NCBI RefSeq assembly: GCF_035013185.1
Contig: NZ_JAYGJO010000009.1
Coordinates: 106,495 to 170,494, forward strand
Origin: Acerihabitans sp035013185
Lineage (GTDB): Bacteria; Pseudomonadota; Gammaproteobacteria; Enterobacterales; Enterobacteriaceae
Reading direction: 5' to 3'
DNA length: 64,000 nucleotides
The position numbers and the translations under genes were made by a program. The notes under the pieces were generated by a model, which worked only from the letters and a program-made list of their open reading frames with translations, searched no databases and was not told the origin of the DNA. Below are positions 18,575-27,697 of the stretch, piece by piece (positions within the stretch are counted from its first letter, which is position 1; every line of letters starts with the position of its first letter).

Positions 18575-19674
18575 CCCCTCTGAGCGCGGCACAATTACAA
18601 CATAAGGTCAGTCACGGCGAGATCATCGAGGGCTTGGTTATTAACCAAGCACTGCTTGAGGGCGTGACGCTGCGCGGCGCGATATTTAACCAGGTGGACT
18701 TTGTTGGGGTGACGCTGGCTGACCAGTGTTTGGATGAAGTGCTATTTGACCAATGCCGACTGGAAAACATCGATTTTTCCCGCGCGACCCTGAGCGGCTG
18801 TCGGTTTAACCACTGCCAACTTCCCCACGCGGATTTCACCGGCGGCGAGTTGAAGAATAACGTATTTAACCATTGCCGCCTGGACGGTGGGCGTTTTCAT
18901 CACACCACCTTAACCGAAACCCAATTCCTGCAATGTTCCCTCGATGCCGCCACGGTTGAACAGGCGGTGGTGGAGAAGGTGGTCTGGTTTCATAGCACAT
19001 TGCACCACGCCAGACTGACCGAGTGCCGGGTATCGTTGGCCACACTGGTTGATATCGATCTCCAGCGCACCCTTTTTACCGGCAATAGCTTCGATCGCAG
19101 TCAATTTGTCGGCTGCATCCATAGCAACAACCAGTACCTATCGCAGATTTTCACCGCCTGCCAGTTCACCGACAGCCTGCTGGATCAGGTCAATTTCAGT
19201 CATGCCGTCCTCAACGGCAGTTGCTTTAAAGGTGCCTCTCTGCGCAACGCCTGCCTGGACGATGTACAAAGTGCCCAAGCCCTGTTTATCGAGAGCAACT
19301 TACAGCAGGCCAGCTGTCGACGAAGCTGCTTTGACCAAAGCCAGTTTATCGGCGCTGACCTGCAATACGCGGATTTTTCCCACAGCAACCTACAACACGC
19401 CCTATTTCATCACGCACAGGCTACCGGTTGCCTACTGGCCGACTGCGATCTGACTTATGCGGATTTTAGCGGTGCCGACCTTAGCGCCGCTGACCTGCGG
19501 CGGGCGCATTTTCACCGCACCCGGATGCACCGGGCCACGTTAACCGGTGCACAGCTTACCCACGGGCCGGGTATCCTGGCGCGTGATGAGGCGCTCTACG
19601 CCGCCGAGGAGTGGAGCCGCCGCCGGCAACCGGCCGTCCCTACTGTCGATGTTCAACAGCGAGATCCGTTATGA
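18571..19674 (+). CDS. Pentapeptide-repeat protein in T6SS operon
   Basis: 367 aa almost entirely of pentapeptide repeats (for example GVTLRGAIFNQVDFVGVTLA and later ADFSGADLSAADLRRAHF), predicting a right-handed quadrilateral beta-helix. No signal peptide or catalytic motif. It overlaps the upstream DUF2169-pentapeptide gene and the downstream DUF3540 gene by ATGA, so the three are translationally coupled and likely work together. Pentapeptide proteins of this type accompany DUF2169/DUF3540/DUF4150 in T6SS loci; whether this is an effector or an assembly factor cannot be told from sequence. Confidence 0.85.
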   Translation: MTPLSAAQLQHKVSHGEIIEGLVINQALLEGVTLRGAIFNQVDFVGVTLADQCLDEVLFDQCRLENIDFSRATLSGCRFNHCQLPHADFTGGELKNNVFNHCRLDGGRFHHTTLTETQFLQCSLDAATVEQAVVEKVVWFHSTLHHARLTECRVSLATLVDIDLQRTLFTGNSFDRSQFVGCIHSNNQYLSQIFTACQFTDSLLDQVNFSHAVLNGSCFKGASLRNACLDDVQSAQALFIESNLQQASCRRSCFDQSQFIGADLQYADFSHSNLQHALFHHAQATGCLLADCDLTYADFSGADLSAADLRRAHFHRTRMHRATLTGAQLTHGPGILARDEALYAAEEWSRRRQPAVPTVDVQQRDPL

Positions 19675-20303
19675 TTACCCCACACTCCGCCACTCACCCG
19701 GACGCCGGCCCACCACGTCAAGCCGTTGGGCAAGTGGTCAATATTCTGCCGGAAGGCTTTTTTATCGTCCGCCACCAGCAGCGCGGCTGGCAGTGCCGCC
19801 TGGCCGCCAGCTGTTTACTTCAACCGGAACTGGGGGATGATGTCCTGATTGCCGGCGATCAGGCGCAACTCTGGCTATTGGCGGTACTGACCCGCGCCGA
19901 TGGCGACCGGCCTTGCTTATTAAGCGTGCCCGGCGATCTCGCCATTACCCCGGGCGGCACCTTAACCCTGCGTAGCGAAAATTCCCTGCATCTTATTGGA
20001 CAAGAGCTGGAGATCAAAGCCGATCGCAGCAAATTCCACATCAAATCCATGCACTACCAAGGACAGGATCTTGCGGCCTGGATCCCTAAGGTCTCCATCG
20101 TCGGCCAACGCCTGGAATCGGTATGGCATACCTTGGTACAAATCAGCCAGCGACTGCTGCGCAAAGTCACGCAAACCGAACATGCCCGAGTGGGACAGCT
20201 GGATTACCAGGCCAAGGATTATGCACGGATTCACGCACAAAACGTCATCATCACCTCAGAGGCGATAACAAAAATTGACTCTGAGCAGATTCATCTGGGT
20301 TGA
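19671..20303 (+). CDS. DUF3540 family T6SS accessory protein
   Basis: 210 aa, family DUF3540, found in T6SS loci beside DUF2169 and pentapeptide genes. The first half contains short beta-strands (GQVVNILPEGFFIVRHQQRG, LGDDVLIAGDQ) resembling an OB/gp5-like fold; the rest has alternating strands and a helix typical of spike-associated proteins. I selected the ATG at 19671 because it overlaps the previous stop (ATGA); the longer frame from 19611 lies inside that gene. Function unknown; probably involved with the spike or its cargo. A remnant of the dispersed repeat lies between it and tssE. Confidence 0.82.
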   Translation: MITPHSATHPDAGPPRQAVGQVVNILPEGFFIVRHQQRGWQCRLAASCLLQPELGDDVLIAGDQAQLWLLAVLTRADGDRPCLLSVPGDLAITPGGTLTLRSENSLHLIGQELEIKADRSKFHIKSMHYQGQDLAAWIPKVSIVGQRLESVWHTLVQISQRLLRKVTQTEHARVGQLDYQAKDYARIHAQNVIITSEAITKIDSEQIHLG

Positions 20304-20320
20304 TGCCATCATGATATCGA

Positions 20321-20357
20321 GTGCCGCCAACCCAACTGCAATATGGACGATGACGGG
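20321..20357. repeat. Partial copy of the dispersed palindromic repeat
   Basis: GTGCCGCCAACCCAACTGCA and the following GATGACGGG match, with mismatches, the first ~37 bp of the 121-bp unit at 13335. It lies in the DUF3540-tssE spacer, inside the operon. Confidence 0.6.
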
Positions 20358-20370
20358 AGAAGTCTGACCT

Positions 20371-20919
20371 ATGTTAAACCAACGCGCCCGCGACCGACAG
20401 ACGAGAAGCGCCAACGCATCGGTGGGCCACGAGCCGCACCGGGTCCCCCCCTTATTTCTGGAGCGACTGGCCGGCACGGCACCCCATGCTGAACGGGCCA
20501 CCGAGGCCGACAAACTGCAAATCGTACACGCGTTAAAACAGTCGGTAAAAACCAATCTTGAGGCGTTATTAAACTGCCCGCATTTCGGATCGCATGACGA
20601 GCTGGCCGACTGGCCGCACGTGAGTTCCAGCACACTAAACTACGGCGTGCCGCCGCTGGCAGGCAGGGTGTTATCGGAGATCTACTGGCACGAGATCGAA
20701 AGCGCCATTACCCTGGCCATTATGCGTTTTGAACCGCGCATCATCCCCGCCGGATTGACCATCGGCCGCGCCGATGGCGATCTCTCGTTGGCACGCCACA
20801 ATATGCTGTCTTTTGATATACAGGGCCGATTGCGCTGGTCGCCTGCGCCGATAGAGTTTGTTTTTACCAGCCGTGTGGATTTGGAAAACGGCCATTTTGA
20901 ACTGGTTGACAAGGAGTAA
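20371..20919 (+). CDS. tssE: T6SS baseplate wedge subunit TssE (gp25-like)
   Basis: 182-aa homologue of T4 gp25, which connects baseplate wedge and sheath and starts sheath polymerisation. The core contains NLEALLNCPHFG near residue 65 and LNYGVPPLAG, the family's N-L-N-T-x-x-G-hydrophobic type segment, and EPRI-PAGLTI near residue 125. The N-terminal ~45 residues are extra and basic relative to short family members. It is 3 bp upstream of tssF, as in nearly all T6SS loci. Four bases (TAAC) separate stop and the next ATG. Confidence 0.9.
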   Translation: MLNQRARDRQTRSANASVGHEPHRVPPLFLERLAGTAPHAERATEADKLQIVHALKQSVKTNLEALLNCPHFGSHDELADWPHVSSSTLNYGVPPLAGRVLSEIYWHEIESAITLAIMRFEPRIIPAGLTIGRADGDLSLARHNMLSFDIQGRLRWSPAPIEFVFTSRVDLENGHFELVDKE

Positions 20920-20922
20920 CCC

Positions 20923-22791
20923 ATGGATAGCCGTCTGCTGGAATATTACAATCGTGAGTTGGCGTGGCTACGTGAACGCGGCGCCGAATTTGCCCAACAC
21001 TATCCCAGCGTGGCGGGACGGTTGGGAATGCGCGAAACCGATCCTGCCGATCCCTATATTGAACGACTGCTGGAAGGTTTTGCGTTCCTCACATCGCGCA
21101 TCCAACTCAAAATGGATGCACAATTCCCGCGTTTTTCCAGCCAATTACTGGAAATGCTGCACCCTAATTACCTGGCTGCTACGCCGTCCATGGCTATCGT
21201 TGAACTGCAACCTGACGCCACCAAAGGTGATATTAGCCAAGGGTGTCACGTGCCCAGAGGCACACTGATCGATTGTGCGGATATAAAGGCCCAAGGTATC
21301 ACCTGCCGGTTTAGCACCGCCCATGATGTCGAACTCCAGCCGCTGCGCCTGGAGCAGGTCGAATTAGGGGGAGTTCCGGCGGATATCTTCCCCTCGGCGC
21401 TGGGGCTAGGCAACGCTGCCAGCGCACTGCGCATCAGGCTGAGCTGCTTTGACCAAGTGACGCTTGGCGAGATGCACTGCGACCGGATAGCGTTTTATCT
21501 GAGCGCCGGCGACGTATCAGCACAGCAACTGCTCGAACTGATTATGCAGCACACCCAAAGCGTGCTATGCCAGGTGGTCGGCGAACAACCGCAGCGCCTG
21601 GTTCTGGACAGATCAGCGTTACGCCATGAGGGGCTACAGCCCGACCAGTCCCTGTTGCCACCGGATCTGCGCAATCTTGATGCCTTTCGTCTATTACAGG
21701 AATATTTTTGCTTTCCGGCCCGTCTACAGTTTTTCAGTATCAGCGGAATGCAGTCCCTGCTTAACCAGGCTGGCAAGCAACGACAGTTGGAACTGATTTT
21801 GTTGCTCGATAGTACCGCACCGGATTTGGAACGCCGGGTAGACCGTCATCATTTGGCGCTGCACTGCACGCCGGTGATTAATTTATTCCCGCATAGCGCT
21901 GAACATATCCCCGTGCATGAACAACATACCGAGTATCCGGTGGTGATTGATGCTCTGCGCCCTCAAGACTACGAAATTCACTCCATTCGCCGGCTGTGCG
22001 GCTGCGATAATAAAGGTGAAAATGGCTATCGCCGGGTATTCAGGCCCATTTATGAAAAGCTTAGCGATGAGCATCCAGGACACACCGGCTGGTTTTCCCT
22101 GCGCCGGGAACCGCGTCACTGGCCCCCTTCGGTCAGTTCGTCGGTGTCGGACAGCGGTTTTCAGGGTTCGGATGCCTTTATCTCGTTAACCGATGAGCAA
22201 CATCCGCCATGGCATCGGAATTTGGCATTTCTCAACGCCGAGGTGTTGTGCTGCAATCGCGATCTGCCGATGCGGCTCACCCAGCACGGCCAGGTACGGC
22301 TGGTCTTGCAAGACTCGATTCCGGTACACCAGGTGGTATTACGTAAAGGCCCCAGTGCACCGCGCGCGGCGCTGGCGGAAGGCCAAGCCTGCTGGGCATT
22401 GATTAACCAGTTGCAGCTGAACTATTTCAGTCTAATGGATGGCACCCACGACCAAGGCGGCGCTGCCCTGCGCCAGTTGCTGAAAGTTCACGCCGCGCAG
22501 GCCGACAGCGCCACTGCGCAGCACATCGCCGCGATCCGCCAATGCCGCCTGACACCTTGCAATCGGTTGATGCAATCACCGGCCATGCTCATTCGTGGCG
22601 TCAACGTTGAGCTGACGGTGGATGAACAGGCATTTTCCGGGCACAGCCCATGGCTGTTGGGCAGTGTGCTGGCGCATCTGTTTTCACGCCTGGTGACCAT
22701 CAATAGTTTCACCGAAACGACGCTTATCTCACGACAGCGCGGGCCCATCGGTTATTGGCCGCCGGAAAAGGGTGGGAAAATGCCGTTATGA
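20923..22791 (+). CDS. tssF: T6SS baseplate subunit TssF
   Basis: 622-aa baseplate wedge protein (VasA/ImpG family, usual length 580-630). The N-terminal signature LLEYYNRELAWLRERGAEFA, the DPADPYIERLLEGFAFL segment and FPRFSSQLLEMLHPNYLA are characteristic. TssF and two TssG copies form wedges around the TssK adaptors. The stop overlaps the tssG start (ATGA at 22788), so TssF and TssG are coupled. No truncation or odd residue seen. Confidence 0.96.
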   Translation: MDSRLLEYYNRELAWLRERGAEFAQHYPSVAGRLGMRETDPADPYIERLLEGFAFLTSRIQLKMDAQFPRFSSQLLEMLHPNYLAATPSMAIVELQPDATKGDISQGCHVPRGTLIDCADIKAQGITCRFSTAHDVELQPLRLEQVELGGVPADIFPSALGLGNAASALRIRLSCFDQVTLGEMHCDRIAFYLSAGDVSAQQLLELIMQHTQSVLCQVVGEQPQRLVLDRSALRHEGLQPDQSLLPPDLRNLDAFRLLQEYFCFPARLQFFSISGMQSLLNQAGKQRQLELILLLDSTAPDLERRVDRHHLALHCTPVINLFPHSAEHIPVHEQHTEYPVVIDALRPQDYEIHSIRRLCGCDNKGENGYRRVFRPIYEKLSDEHPGHTGWFSLRREPRHWPPSVSSSVSDSGFQGSDAFISLTDEQHPPWHRNLAFLNAEVLCCNRDLPMRLTQHGQVRLVLQDSIPVHQVVLRKGPSAPRAALAEGQACWALINQLQLNYFSLMDGTHDQGGAALRQLLKVHAAQADSATAQHIAAIRQCRLTPCNRLMQSPAMLIRGVNVELTVDEQAFSGHSPWLLGSVLAHLFSRLVTINSFTETTLISRQRGPIGYWPPEKGGKMPL

Positions 22792-23912
22792 AGATCCATG
22801 TCATCCGGCCGTACGCGACGGACACCTCGCCATTGCAGACCTATTGCCCGCATCACGAAATTAACCCCGACGCCGGGTTGGATCACCCTTTCTGGGCCGC
22901 CCGGGAACGTACCCCCTGGTTATATGACCTGTTCCAATTGCTGCGACGCATTGACGCACAGGCTGGCGGGCGTTATCCCTTGGGACGCGCACCGTTGCCG
23001 CGCTATGAGCCATTGCGCCTGGGTCAACAGCCGTCGCTGGCGTTTAGCGCCGCCAATATTGCCACCATTACCCCCTACGGTACGCGAACCGGGCTCAAGC
23101 AGGTGAACATCGTGGGGTTTGGGCTGTTTGGCCCCAACGGTCCGCTACCGTTGCACCTTACGGAGTATGCCTACCAACGCCGTCAACAGGAAAAAGACCC
23201 TAACCTGTCGGCCTTCGCCGATATCTTCCATCACCGGTTGATCATGTTGTTTTACCGTGCCTGGGCTGACGCCCAGCACTGTGTCTCGTTTGACCGTCTG
23301 GATAATCGGCGCTTTGATGACTACGCCGCCAGCCTGATCGGTATTGGTGAACCGGCTCAGCGCGATCCTGGTCTCAACGCCCAAGCGCGCGCTTTTATGG
23401 CTGGCCACCTGACGCGCTACCCACGCAATAGCGAAGGCCTGCGCTCAATCATCCGCCATTTTTTCTCCGTCGCGGTCACCATAAGGGAAAATCTGTTTCA
23501 ATGGTTGTCATTACCCCGCGACGCGCGCCTGCGTCTGTGGTCCGCTGGCCAGGGTGTAAAATTAGGCGAACCCCGAGGTTTGGGCCATGCCGCCCCCGAC
23601 CGGCAATATCGGTTTGCCATTGATATCGGCCCCCTGTCCTGGCCGCAATATTGTCAATGGTTAACGTCTTCGCCGCAGGGTCCTGGCAAACTGGCGCAAC
23701 TGCGTGCCTGGATTGAGCATTACGCCGGTATCGAGTACGCCTGGGAGGTCCGACTGATATTGCATCACAACGACTACCGGCATTATGAATTAGGTCGCGA
23801 CCACGCCCTGGGGCAATGCTGCTGGCTGGGTTATAATGTTGGACATCAACACCGGGAAGATTATCGCTACTGTGACGATAAACCCGAGCAAGAACAGGAC
23901 GTAACCTGCTGA
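22788..23912 (+). CDS. tssG: T6SS baseplate subunit TssG
   Basis: 374-aa baseplate protein (VasB/ImpH family). Recognisable are PWLYDLFQLLRRIDA, the RYEPLRLGQQPSLAF segment, GLFGPNGPLPLHLTEYA and RRFDDYAASLIG. I chose the ATG at 22788 because it overlaps the tssF stop; the longer frame from 22755 lies inside tssF. It is the last gene of the plus operon and faces hcp of the minus operon with 70 bp between stops, containing a hairpin. Confidence 0.96.
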   Translation: MKIHVIRPYATDTSPLQTYCPHHEINPDAGLDHPFWAARERTPWLYDLFQLLRRIDAQAGGRYPLGRAPLPRYEPLRLGQQPSLAFSAANIATITPYGTRTGLKQVNIVGFGLFGPNGPLPLHLTEYAYQRRQQEKDPNLSAFADIFHHRLIMLFYRAWADAQHCVSFDRLDNRRFDDYAASLIGIGEPAQRDPGLNAQARAFMAGHLTRYPRNSEGLRSIIRHFFSVAVTIRENLFQWLSLPRDARLRLWSAGQGVKLGEPRGLGHAAPDRQYRFAIDIGPLSWPQYCQWLTSSPQGPGKLAQLRAWIEHYAGIEYAWEVRLILHHNDYRHYELGRDHALGQCCWLGYNVGHQHREDYRYCDDKPEQEQDVTC

Positions 23913-23954
23913 AATAATGAGATTAAGACCATAGGGGAAACCGCAGAGTCGAAC

Positions 23955-23975
23955 GCCGGGGTCCTGTTCCCCGGC
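23955..23975. terminator. Hairpin between the convergent T6SS operons
   Basis: GCCGGGG (23955-23961) pairs with CCCCGGC (23969-23975) around a seven-base loop, in the spacer between the tssG and hcp stops. No T-run on either side, so it is a weak or factor-assisted terminator at most. Confidence 0.45.
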
Positions 23976-23982
23976 CAATGCA

Positions 23983-24498
23983 TCAAAACTCTTGTTGTGT
24001 ATCCACATTCCAGGCGGCGGTGACCGGCGCGTTCCTATTGTTATCTAACGATATCGGGGTATAGGCCACTTTGATTTTCGGTGCGATGAACTGATAGAGC
24101 ATACTCATGGGCTGTGAGGCGCTGGGCGACATGTCAATGCCGCTGTTGGTCGCATTATTCATAAATTTAACGCCAATGATGCGCGCATCTAATAACTCGA
24201 TAGTCATCGTATTCTGCTCTTCTTGGCCGCTGACACACCAGGCGACGGTCACCGTATTGATGATTTTATTCTTAAAAAAATTCATCCATATGGCCGGCAT
24301 CGCTTTATCGATAGGCGCAAACACACTGAGTTTACTGATCTCCACATCACCCACATTGCCTTTGTTTGCGCCGGAAAAACCGGCAATATGACGTTGGAAT
24401 GGAAAATCAATATAATCCGCTTTAATCCATCCTTCATAATTGCTGCGATTTTCTTCGCCTTCAACACCGTCAACTTTTAAGTAAATGCTGTGACTCAT
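23983..24498 (-). CDS. hcp: T6SS inner tube protein Hcp (TssD)
   Basis: 171-aa Hcp, forming hexamer rings of the expelled tube. Family features are the start SHSIYLKVDGVEGE, the SNYEGWIKADYIDFPFQR stretch and the central GDVEISKLSVFAPIDKA. A good AAAGGAAT site precedes the ATG. It is the last gene of the minus operon, after tssBC, separated by 86 bp holding a hairpin that could raise or lower hcp expression relative to the rest. No C-terminal extension (not an evolved Hcp). Confidence 0.95.
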   Translation of the reverse strand: MSHSIYLKVDGVEGEENRSNYEGWIKADYIDFPFQRHIAGFSGANKGNVGDVEISKLSVFAPIDKAMPAIWMNFFKNKIINTVTVAWCVSGQEEQNTMTIELLDARIIGVKFMNNATNSGIDMSPSASQPMSMLYQFIAPKIKVAYTPISLDNNRNAPVTAAWNVDTQQEF

Positions 24499-24530
24499 CG
24501 AATAATTCCTTTGATAGAGTAATGTACTTT

Positions 24531-24552
24531 ATGGCAACCCGTTGGTTGCCAT
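24531..24552. promoter_or_regulatory. Inverted repeat between tssBC and hcp
   Basis: ATGGCAACC (24531-24539) and GGTTGCCAT (24544-24552), nine-base arms with a four-base loop. Lying after the tssBC stop and upstream of hcp on the minus strand without a T-run, it may be an attenuator, processing site or operator. Confidence 0.5.
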
Positions 24553-24584
24553 TTAGCTAAATCGAATAAAAATATGACCCGCGC

Positions 24585-26654
24585 TTAATTGGCACCCGTC
24601 TTAAGCGACGGCAGCTTGGAAACCAACCGCAGCGACACGGTTAGACCTTCCAGTTGGTAATGCGGGCGCAGGAAAAACTTGGCCTCATAATATCCGGGAT
24701 TATCCGCCACCTCGTTGACCTGAACTTCCGCCGAGGCCAATGGCCGACGCGCTTTGGTTTGCTGCGATGAGTTCAACGGATCACCATCAACATAATTAAT
24801 GATCCAGTTGTTTAGCCAACGCGCCATCTCATCACGGCTCTGGAAGGTGCCCACTTTGTCACGCACAATGCATTTCAGATAATGGGCGAAGCGACAGCAG
24901 GCAAACAGGTACGGCAAGCGTGCGGCCAGATTAGCATTGGCCGTGGCATCCGGATCGCTATATTCGGCCGGTTTTTGCAACGACTGTGCGCCAATAAACG
25001 CCGCAAAATCAGAGTTTTTGCGATACACCAGCGGCATAAAACCATTCTTGGCCAATTCAGCCTCGCGGCGATCGCTGATGGCGATTTCCGTCGGGCATTT
25101 CATGTCCACGCCGCCGTCGTCGGTAGGGAAATTGTGGCATAACAAATTATCCACCGCGCCGCCAGACTCCACGCCGCGAATCGACGTGCACCAGCCATAT
25201 TCCTTAAACGATCGATTAATATTGACCGCCATGGCGTAAGCGGCGTTAATCCAAATAAATCCGGCGTGGGTATCCCCCGCCGTCTGTTCGGTAAAATCAA
25301 AGGCACCCACCGGATTGTCCTGCGCGCCGTAAGGCAAGCGGCCCAACAAACGCGGCATCACCAAACCGATATAACGGGCATCCTCGGACTCGCGCAGCGC
25401 GCGCCACGCGGCGTATTCGGTATTTTGGAATATCTTGCTCAAATCACGTGGATTGGACAGTTCCTGCCAGGTTTCCATTTGCATCACCCCTGGCGACGCG
25501 CCGCTAATAAACGGACAGTGGGCGGCAGCGGCGATCATCGACAGCTCACCCAATAACTCCACGTCTTGCGGGCTGTGATCGAAATAATAATCCCCCACCA
25601 GGCAACCCAAGGGCTCGCCACCAAACTGACCGTATTCCTCTTCATAAATACGTTTGAACAGGGGGCTTTGATCCCAGCTCGCCCCTTTATAACGTTTCAG
25701 CGTATGGGCCAGGTCCGCTTTGCTCAGATTCATGACCCGGATTTTCAGCATCTCGCTGCTTTCGGTATTGTTGACCAAGAAATGCAGCCCGCGCCAAGCC
25801 CCCTCCAAGCGCTGAAAATCAGGATGATGAAGGATGGCGTTAATCTGACCGGACATCTTTTGGTCGATAGCGTAAACCAATCGCTGGATGGCGCCGAAGG
25901 CATCTTGAGCGGGCGGCAGCGGATGTTGCAACACCTGCCGCGCTAGGGTCTGGACCGCCTGCACTACCGCGCAGCGGGCCTGTTCGGTTTTGGGCCTAAA
26001 GTGCGCTTCCAGCAACGATTTGATCTCCGGCAGGCAACGCTGGCACAGCGCCACACTTGCGCCGTCCCCGCGCCCCGGGGCGTCGGTGTCTATGTCAGTG
26101 GATTGCGGCGAGAACAACCGCTCGTCATCCTGGGATGGGTCCTGCGCCTCGACAACCCATCCCGGCGGTGCGTCGGCTAAATCGTTTAGCAATGCCTGAT
26201 CGCGCAGTAACGTGGCGATCAGATCCTCGGCACCGTTTTTGCCATCCATATAAGAGAGCAAATTCGACAATTGGATATGGGCATCAAGCAACACATTCAG
26301 CGGTTCGACCTGACGCGCAACCGCATCCGGTAAAAAATCGTCCATATGGTTAAACGTCAGCGCCACCGGCAAGTCTCCCTGACCGCTTAAGGTATCGGCG
26401 ACCTGGAACGACACGCCTGGTTGGAATGACTTCATGCGTTCGTTAAAGTTATCAGTATCGATATCCAGAAATTTACGCTCTTCAATCCGGCCCAGGGGCT
26501 GCGCGGCGCTTTCGCCTAAATCCGCCAAGACGCCTAATACAAACGGTAACTGTACCGTTCTTTCCGCGCCATAAAGTTCCACCGCATATTCAATTTGCAC
26601 CCGCGGGGCGCGATTACGGGAAATAAATTTTTGTCCACTATTTGAGTTTTTCAT
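24585..26654 (-). CDS. tssBC: Fused T6SS sheath protein TssB-TssC
   Basis: One uninterrupted 689-aa frame carries both contractile-sheath subunits. Residues 1 to about 162 are TssB: APRVQIEYAVELYGAERTVQ, LPFVLGVLADL, KFLDIDTDNFNERMKSFQPG and the terminal LIATLLRDQALLNDLA. Residues about 163-206 are an acidic/Ser/Gly linker. Residues about 207-689 are full-length TssC: HPDFQRLEGAWRGLHFLV, KRIYEEEYGQFGGEPLG, CPFISGASPGV, the CRFAHYLKCIVRDK helix and the C-terminal PGYYEAKFFLRPHYQLEGL. In nearly all T6SS these are adjacent separate genes (about 165 and 495 aa). AGGAG lies 11 bp before the ATG. The TssC N-terminal helix that ClpV recognises in separate TssC falls at about residues 210-230 and looks divergent. 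Confidence 0.93.
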   Translation of the reverse strand: MKNSNSGQKFISRNRAPRVQIEYAVELYGAERTVQLPFVLGVLADLGESAAQPLGRIEERKFLDIDTDNFNERMKSFQPGVSFQVADTLSGQGDLPVALTFNHMDDFLPDAVARQVEPLNVLLDAHIQLSNLLSYMDGKNGAEDLIATLLRDQALLNDLADAPPGWVVEAQDPSQDDERLFSPQSTDIDTDAPGRGDGASVALCQRCLPEIKSLLEAHFRPKTEQARCAVVQAVQTLARQVLQHPLPPAQDAFGAIQRLVYAIDQKMSGQINAILHHPDFQRLEGAWRGLHFLVNNTESSEMLKIRVMNLSKADLAHTLKRYKGASWDQSPLFKRIYEEEYGQFGGEPLGCLVGDYYFDHSPQDVELLGELSMIAAAAHCPFISGASPGVMQMETWQELSNPRDLSKIFQNTEYAAWRALRESEDARYIGLVMPRLLGRLPYGAQDNPVGAFDFTEQTAGDTHAGFIWINAAYAMAVNINRSFKEYGWCTSIRGVESGGAVDNLLCHNFPTDDGGVDMKCPTEIAISDRREAELAKNGFMPLVYRKNSDFAAFIGAQSLQKPAEYSDPDATANANLAARLPYLFACCRFAHYLKCIVRDKVGTFQSRDEMARWLNNWIINYVDGDPLNSSQQTKARRPLASAEVQVNEVADNPGYYEAKFFLRPHYQLEGLTVSLRLVSKLPSLKTGAN

Positions 26655-26695
26655 CTCGGTCTTGCTCTCCTTGATAGGCTGAGTTATTCAGGCCT

Positions 26696-27697
26696 TTACT
26701 GCTTATCTTTTTCGCAGCCAAAAAAATGTTCCAACGTGCCCACGGCATCCGGCGCCAAATTACGCACTATCGCCATAAAGTCCTGACTCATTAACAGTTG
26801 TATGCGGGATATCATCAACGGTGCAGGATGGCTTGACTCGTAGCGGGTAAAATACGCTTTCACGCTTTCCAGGGCGCGGTAGGCTTCATCGCGGCTGGTT
26901 ATCTCCTGATCGCGACTGGGCAACTGACGGTCCGTCTGCGCGGCAGCCGGGGCACCGTCCGACAGGTCCTGCTGCGCCGTGGCCTGCCCGCTCGACGGGA
27001 CGAGCCTCTGGCATAACAACGTCATGGCGTTGAATAAATACGGCATTTCCGGCTGCGCGCTAGCACCCAAATGTTGACGGAGTAGACGCTGGATACGCTC
27101 TATGGCCTCGAGGCTGCGGGCCAACAAAGGCGACTGGGCGTCAATACCCGCTTGCACATCGGCGGACAGCCGCGTGGCGCCACCGGGGTAATCCCGGGCC
27201 GGCATCTCGCCACCGCCGAGGAAAGTCGCCGCCTCAGCAAAGGTCAATCCGCCGGCAGCCGGAGAAAAACGGCTAGTACGCAACAGCTTAGCCAGGGTAA
27301 AACCGTCGCCCAGTTCGCGCAGCGTATTCACCCGCATAAAGGGATCGTCCTCACCGTCCTGGGACAGTAGCGGCAGCAGCGATGGCCAAAATCGTGCCAA
27401 CGCCTCGCTTATCAGGCTCACCCCGTCGGCGTACCCCGACAGCCCGTGCAGTGCGGTCCAGGACTGGGCCAGCAATAACATCAGCCGCAGATCCTTGCTG
27501 CGGGCAAGCAAAGCAGACGCGGCTTTTTCCACCTCACGCCAATCCGGTTCGGCCGCCGGGATGATGGTGTCGCCAAACTGTTGTTCCGGTTTTCCTCGCG
27601 CCAATTGGCATAAGTGCATATAGGCGGGTTCATACTCAAGGTTTTCGCCGCAGGGTAGCTCGGCACTGACCGGGATCAGTAGTTGTTCACTATTCAT
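26696..27697 (-). CDS. tssA: T6SS protein TssA (ImpA family)
   Basis: 333 aa. The N-terminal ImpA domain (about 1-130) shows ISAELPCGENLEYEP-type signature (here PVSAELPCGENLEY), EPDWREVEKAA and LAQSWTALHGLSGYADGV. A variable middle carries a Gln/Ala-rich linker near 245-270, and the C-terminal ~70 residues contain SRDEAYRALESVKAYFTRYE and HPAPLMISRIQLL, typical of short TssA proteins of the cap/dodecamer type. TssA primes and guides tube/sheath assembly. The start overlaps the tssM stop (ATGA at 27694-27697), and the longer frame is rejected for that reason. tssBC follows 41 bp downstream. Confidence 0.93.
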   Translation of the reverse strand: MNSEQLLIPVSAELPCGENLEYEPAYMHLCQLARGKPEQQFGDTIIPAAEPDWREVEKAASALLARSKDLRLMLLLAQSWTALHGLSGYADGVSLISEALARFWPSLLPLLSQDGEDDPFMRVNTLRELGDGFTLAKLLRTSRFSPAAGGLTFAEAATFLGGGEMPARDYPGGATRLSADVQAGIDAQSPLLARSLEAIERIQRLLRQHLGASAQPEMPYLFNAMTLLCQRLVPSSGQATAQQDLSDGAPAAAQTDRQLPSRDQEITSRDEAYRALESVKAYFTRYESSHPAPLMISRIQLLMSQDFMAIVRNLAPDAVGTLEHFFGCEKDKQ

